Part shown: positions 62,393 through 64,000 of the stretch, one piece after another
Numbering within the stretch: the first letter of the stretch is position 1
How the letters are laid out: every line of letters begins with the position of its first letter
From: Paenibacillus aestuarii
GTDB lineage: Bacteria > Bacillota > Bacilli > Paenibacillales > NBRC-103111
Assembly (NCBI RefSeq): GCF_027789125.1
Contig: NZ_JAQFVF010000021.1
Location: 1-64,000 of the forward strand
Direction: 5' to 3'
DNA length: 64,000 nt
Position numbers and translations under genes: made by a program
The notes under the pieces: generated by a model
The model's database searches: none
Seen by the model: the letters and a program-made list of their open reading frames with translations, nothing else
Told to the model about the DNA's origin: nothing

Positions 62393-62440
62393 AAAAAAGG
62401 CCGCCCAAAGTCATCTGCAATGACTTCGAATCAGCCCTCT
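62393..62440 (-). terminator. Terminator of the second kinase gene
   Basis: Minus-strand AGGGCTG...GAAGTCAT pairs with ATGACTTTGGGCGGCC, followed by T6. Confidence 0.75.
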
Positions 62441-62453
62441 AGCGCTCCCCCGG

Positions 62454-64000
62454 CTACGAAACCGGCATAACCATCTTCATCTTCGTGCCCCGATGCTCCT
62501 CGCTTTCGATCCGCAATCCGTACTCATCACCGAATACCATTTGGATACGCCGATGCACGTTGAGGAGGCCGATGCCGCCTTTTTGCCCCGTCTCGTTCAG
62601 CTCGCCGTCGGCCAGCCGGTTCATGCTCAGCTTCTTCTGCAGCTCAAGCAGTTTGGCTGGAGCGATGCCGCAGCCGTTATCTTCCACGCTGACCCAGAAA
62701 CAGCCATCCTCTTCCCCGCCATCCATGCGGATGAAGTGAAAATCTTCCACACCGTCCGGGAAGGCATGCTGGAACACATTTTCAACCAAAGGCTGCAGCG
62801 TTAACCGGACCATCGCATGCAGCAAATATTTGGCATCCATAGCGACATCGATTTCAAATGGAAAATCAATGCGATGCTGCAAAATGACCATATAATTCAT
62901 CACATGCTTAAGCTCATTAGCTACGGTAATTTCTTCCAAACTCGTTTGCACGGAATACCTCAGCATATAAGCCATCGCCTTGACAATATCGGAAATTTCT
63001 TCCGAATCCTGGACAGCCGCATAGCAAACGATCGTTTCGAGCGTGTTGTACATAAAATGGGGGTTAATTTGCAGCTGCAGCGATTGGAACTGGGCGCGCT
63101 GCCGTTCCATCTGGATTTCCTGATTTTTCAGTTCCACCTGCACGACCCGGTCAACGGCATCCGACAACCGCTTCACCATGACATTATAGCGCATCATCAG
63201 TTCCGCGATTTCATCCCGCCTGCGTGGCAGCGGGATCGGCTCCCAATTCCCCTTCTCCGTCTCCCGCATACCGGACTTCAACACCTGGATTGGCTTCGTG
63301 ATCGCTCTGCCGAAACGGGCGGCAAGTACAGCCGCCAGGACGAGGGTGAACGAGCCGACGATAAGCGTTGTCGTGCGAATATTCATGATCGGCTTGCGCA
63401 GCTCGCGCAAAGGCATGGAGACCACCAAGCGCCACCCCGAATAATCCGATGTTCGGGACATATACATCCGGTCGACCCCCTGCTCATCCTGATCAAAAAA
63501 AGCCGTGTCCCCCGCCGCCTCTAGCTTGCTGCGGAAGCCGTCAGGTAAGTCCTTGCCGACTTTGTCCGTATCTGGATGGTAGACATACTTTCCGTTTTTG
63601 TCAGTGATGAACATATACCCGTACTCGCCCAGATCAATTCCTTTCCAGAGGGCGGACAGATCAGCCGCCTTCATCTGAATGGCCAGCAGACCGTTCAGCT
63701 CCGGCGACGTAAGTCCGCGAATGCGGCGAACGAGTGTCAACATTTGGCTGTCAACTCCGGTAAGAATGCTGTAGTTCAAAATACTGAGCTCCCCGCTAGG
63801 GCTCGTATTCGCAAGAAAATAACGACGCTGCGCCTCGATATCCTCCGCTGTGAATGACTGCTCATTAACGCCGTTATAATAATAAACCGCGTTGCCTTTA
63901 TCGCTGATCACATAGATCGAGGCAATTTGCGGCGATTGAATAAATAAAGGATCGACGCCGATCTCCCGGATCAGCTTTTTGTACATATAATAATCGTACT
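62454..64000 (-). CDS. Sensor histidine kinase, YesM-like (cut by the right edge)
   Basis: At least 510 residues are visible; the frame stays open to the edge, so the N-terminus with TM1 is missing. Visible: most of an extracellular Cache domain (YMFITDKNGKYVYHPDTDKVG, FDQDEQGVDRMYMSRTSDYSGW), TM (TTTLIVGSFTLVLAAVLAA), HAMP, LQLQINPHFMYNTLETIVCYA (phospho-His), LTLQPLVENVFQHA, VEDNGCGI and GGIGLLNVHRRIQMVFGDEYG. The terminator directly after it means its response regulator, if adjacent, is beyond the right edge. Confidence 0.92.
   Translation of the reverse strand, partial: YDYYMYKKLIREIGVDPLFIQSPQIASIYVISDKGNAVYYYNGVNEQSFTAEDIEAQRRYFLANTSPSGELSILNYSILTGVDSQMLTLVRRIRGLTSPELNGLLAIQMKAADLSALWKGIDLGEYGYMFITDKNGKYVYHPDTDKVGKDLPDGFRSKLEAAGDTAFFDQDEQGVDRMYMSRTSDYSGWRLVVSMPLRELRKPIMNIRTTTLIVGSFTLVLAAVLAARFGRAITKPIQVLKSGMRETEKGNWEPIPLPRRRDEIAELMMRYNVMVKRLSDAVDRVVQVELKNQEIQMERQRAQFQSLQLQINPHFMYNTLETIVCYAAVQDSEEISDIVKAMAYMLRYSVQTSLEEITVANELKHVMNYMVILQHRIDFPFEIDVAMDAKYLLHAMVRLTLQPLVENVFQHAFPDGVEDFHFIRMDGGEEDGCFWVSVEDNGCGIAPAKLLELQKKLSMNRLADGELNETGQKGGIGLLNVHRRIQMVFGDEYGLRIESEEHRGTKMKMVMPVS

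Overview
The window looks like a chromosome segment of a spore-forming, low-to-mid GC Gram-positive of the Paenibacillaceae (Paenibacillus or a close relative). This rests on several things seen in the sequence: strong AGGAGG ribosome sites, frequent GTG and TTG starts, secreted copper-amine-oxidase-like 'stalk' domains, SLH repeats, AraC/YesN-type regulators, YesM-type kinases and many sugar ABC transporters. No rRNA, tRNA, CRISPR array, phage or transposase gene was recognised.

Layout. Positions 1-0.7 kb hold a 267-bp tandem duplication. 0.7-7.7 kb holds a secreted phosphodiester glycosidase, a threonine aldolase/MFS pair, a membrane M48 protease and an ABC-F ATPase. 7.9-8.6 kb is a 12-unit 51-bp tandem repeat. 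8.6-22.1 kb is mixed housekeeping and accessory content: DUF2277, VOC, TmrB-like, hydrolase, AraC, PhyH, GH43, aldo/keto reductase, a pentapeptide-repeat protein, a helix-turn-helix protein fused to a degenerate GyrB-like ATPase domain, YheC/D, Rieske, ExoA, and a secreted oligoendopeptidase F.

22.1-38.1 kb is a rhamnogalacturonan-I utilisation locus matching parts of the Bacillus subtilis yes/yet/lpl region: CE12 esterase, PL11-like propeller, deacetylase, YesU, YetA, YesS, an LplABC-type transporter and YesZ. 54.4-62.2 kb holds a second block in the exact order kinase-regulator-binding protein-permease-permease-GH105, the yesMNOPQR order. The catabolic locus is therefore split in two, and a second YesM-type kinase is cut by the right edge.

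Between the two halves, 38.2-48.2 kb is the most striking unit. A cobalamin riboswitch with a terminator leads into a 1765-residue S-layer-anchored protein. It carries three DUF4430 domains and two prenyltransferase-like alpha/alpha domains, the two folds that make up animal intrinsic factor and transcobalamin. Behind it come a membrane-anchored DUF4430 protein and the T, A and S parts of an ECF vitamin transporter, coupled by overlapping codons. I infer a corrinoid capture and uptake system that runs from cell surface to membrane.

48.3-54.2 kb holds a stalk-domain protein, TetR, YbaK, an aminoglycoside-phosphotransferase-like kinase, small membrane proteins, a metallophosphoesterase, and a catalytically dead M56-like protein behind a palindrome-loaded promoter. 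Starts in the feature list were adjusted wherever a ribosome site clearly favours an internal codon; the reason is given in each entry.
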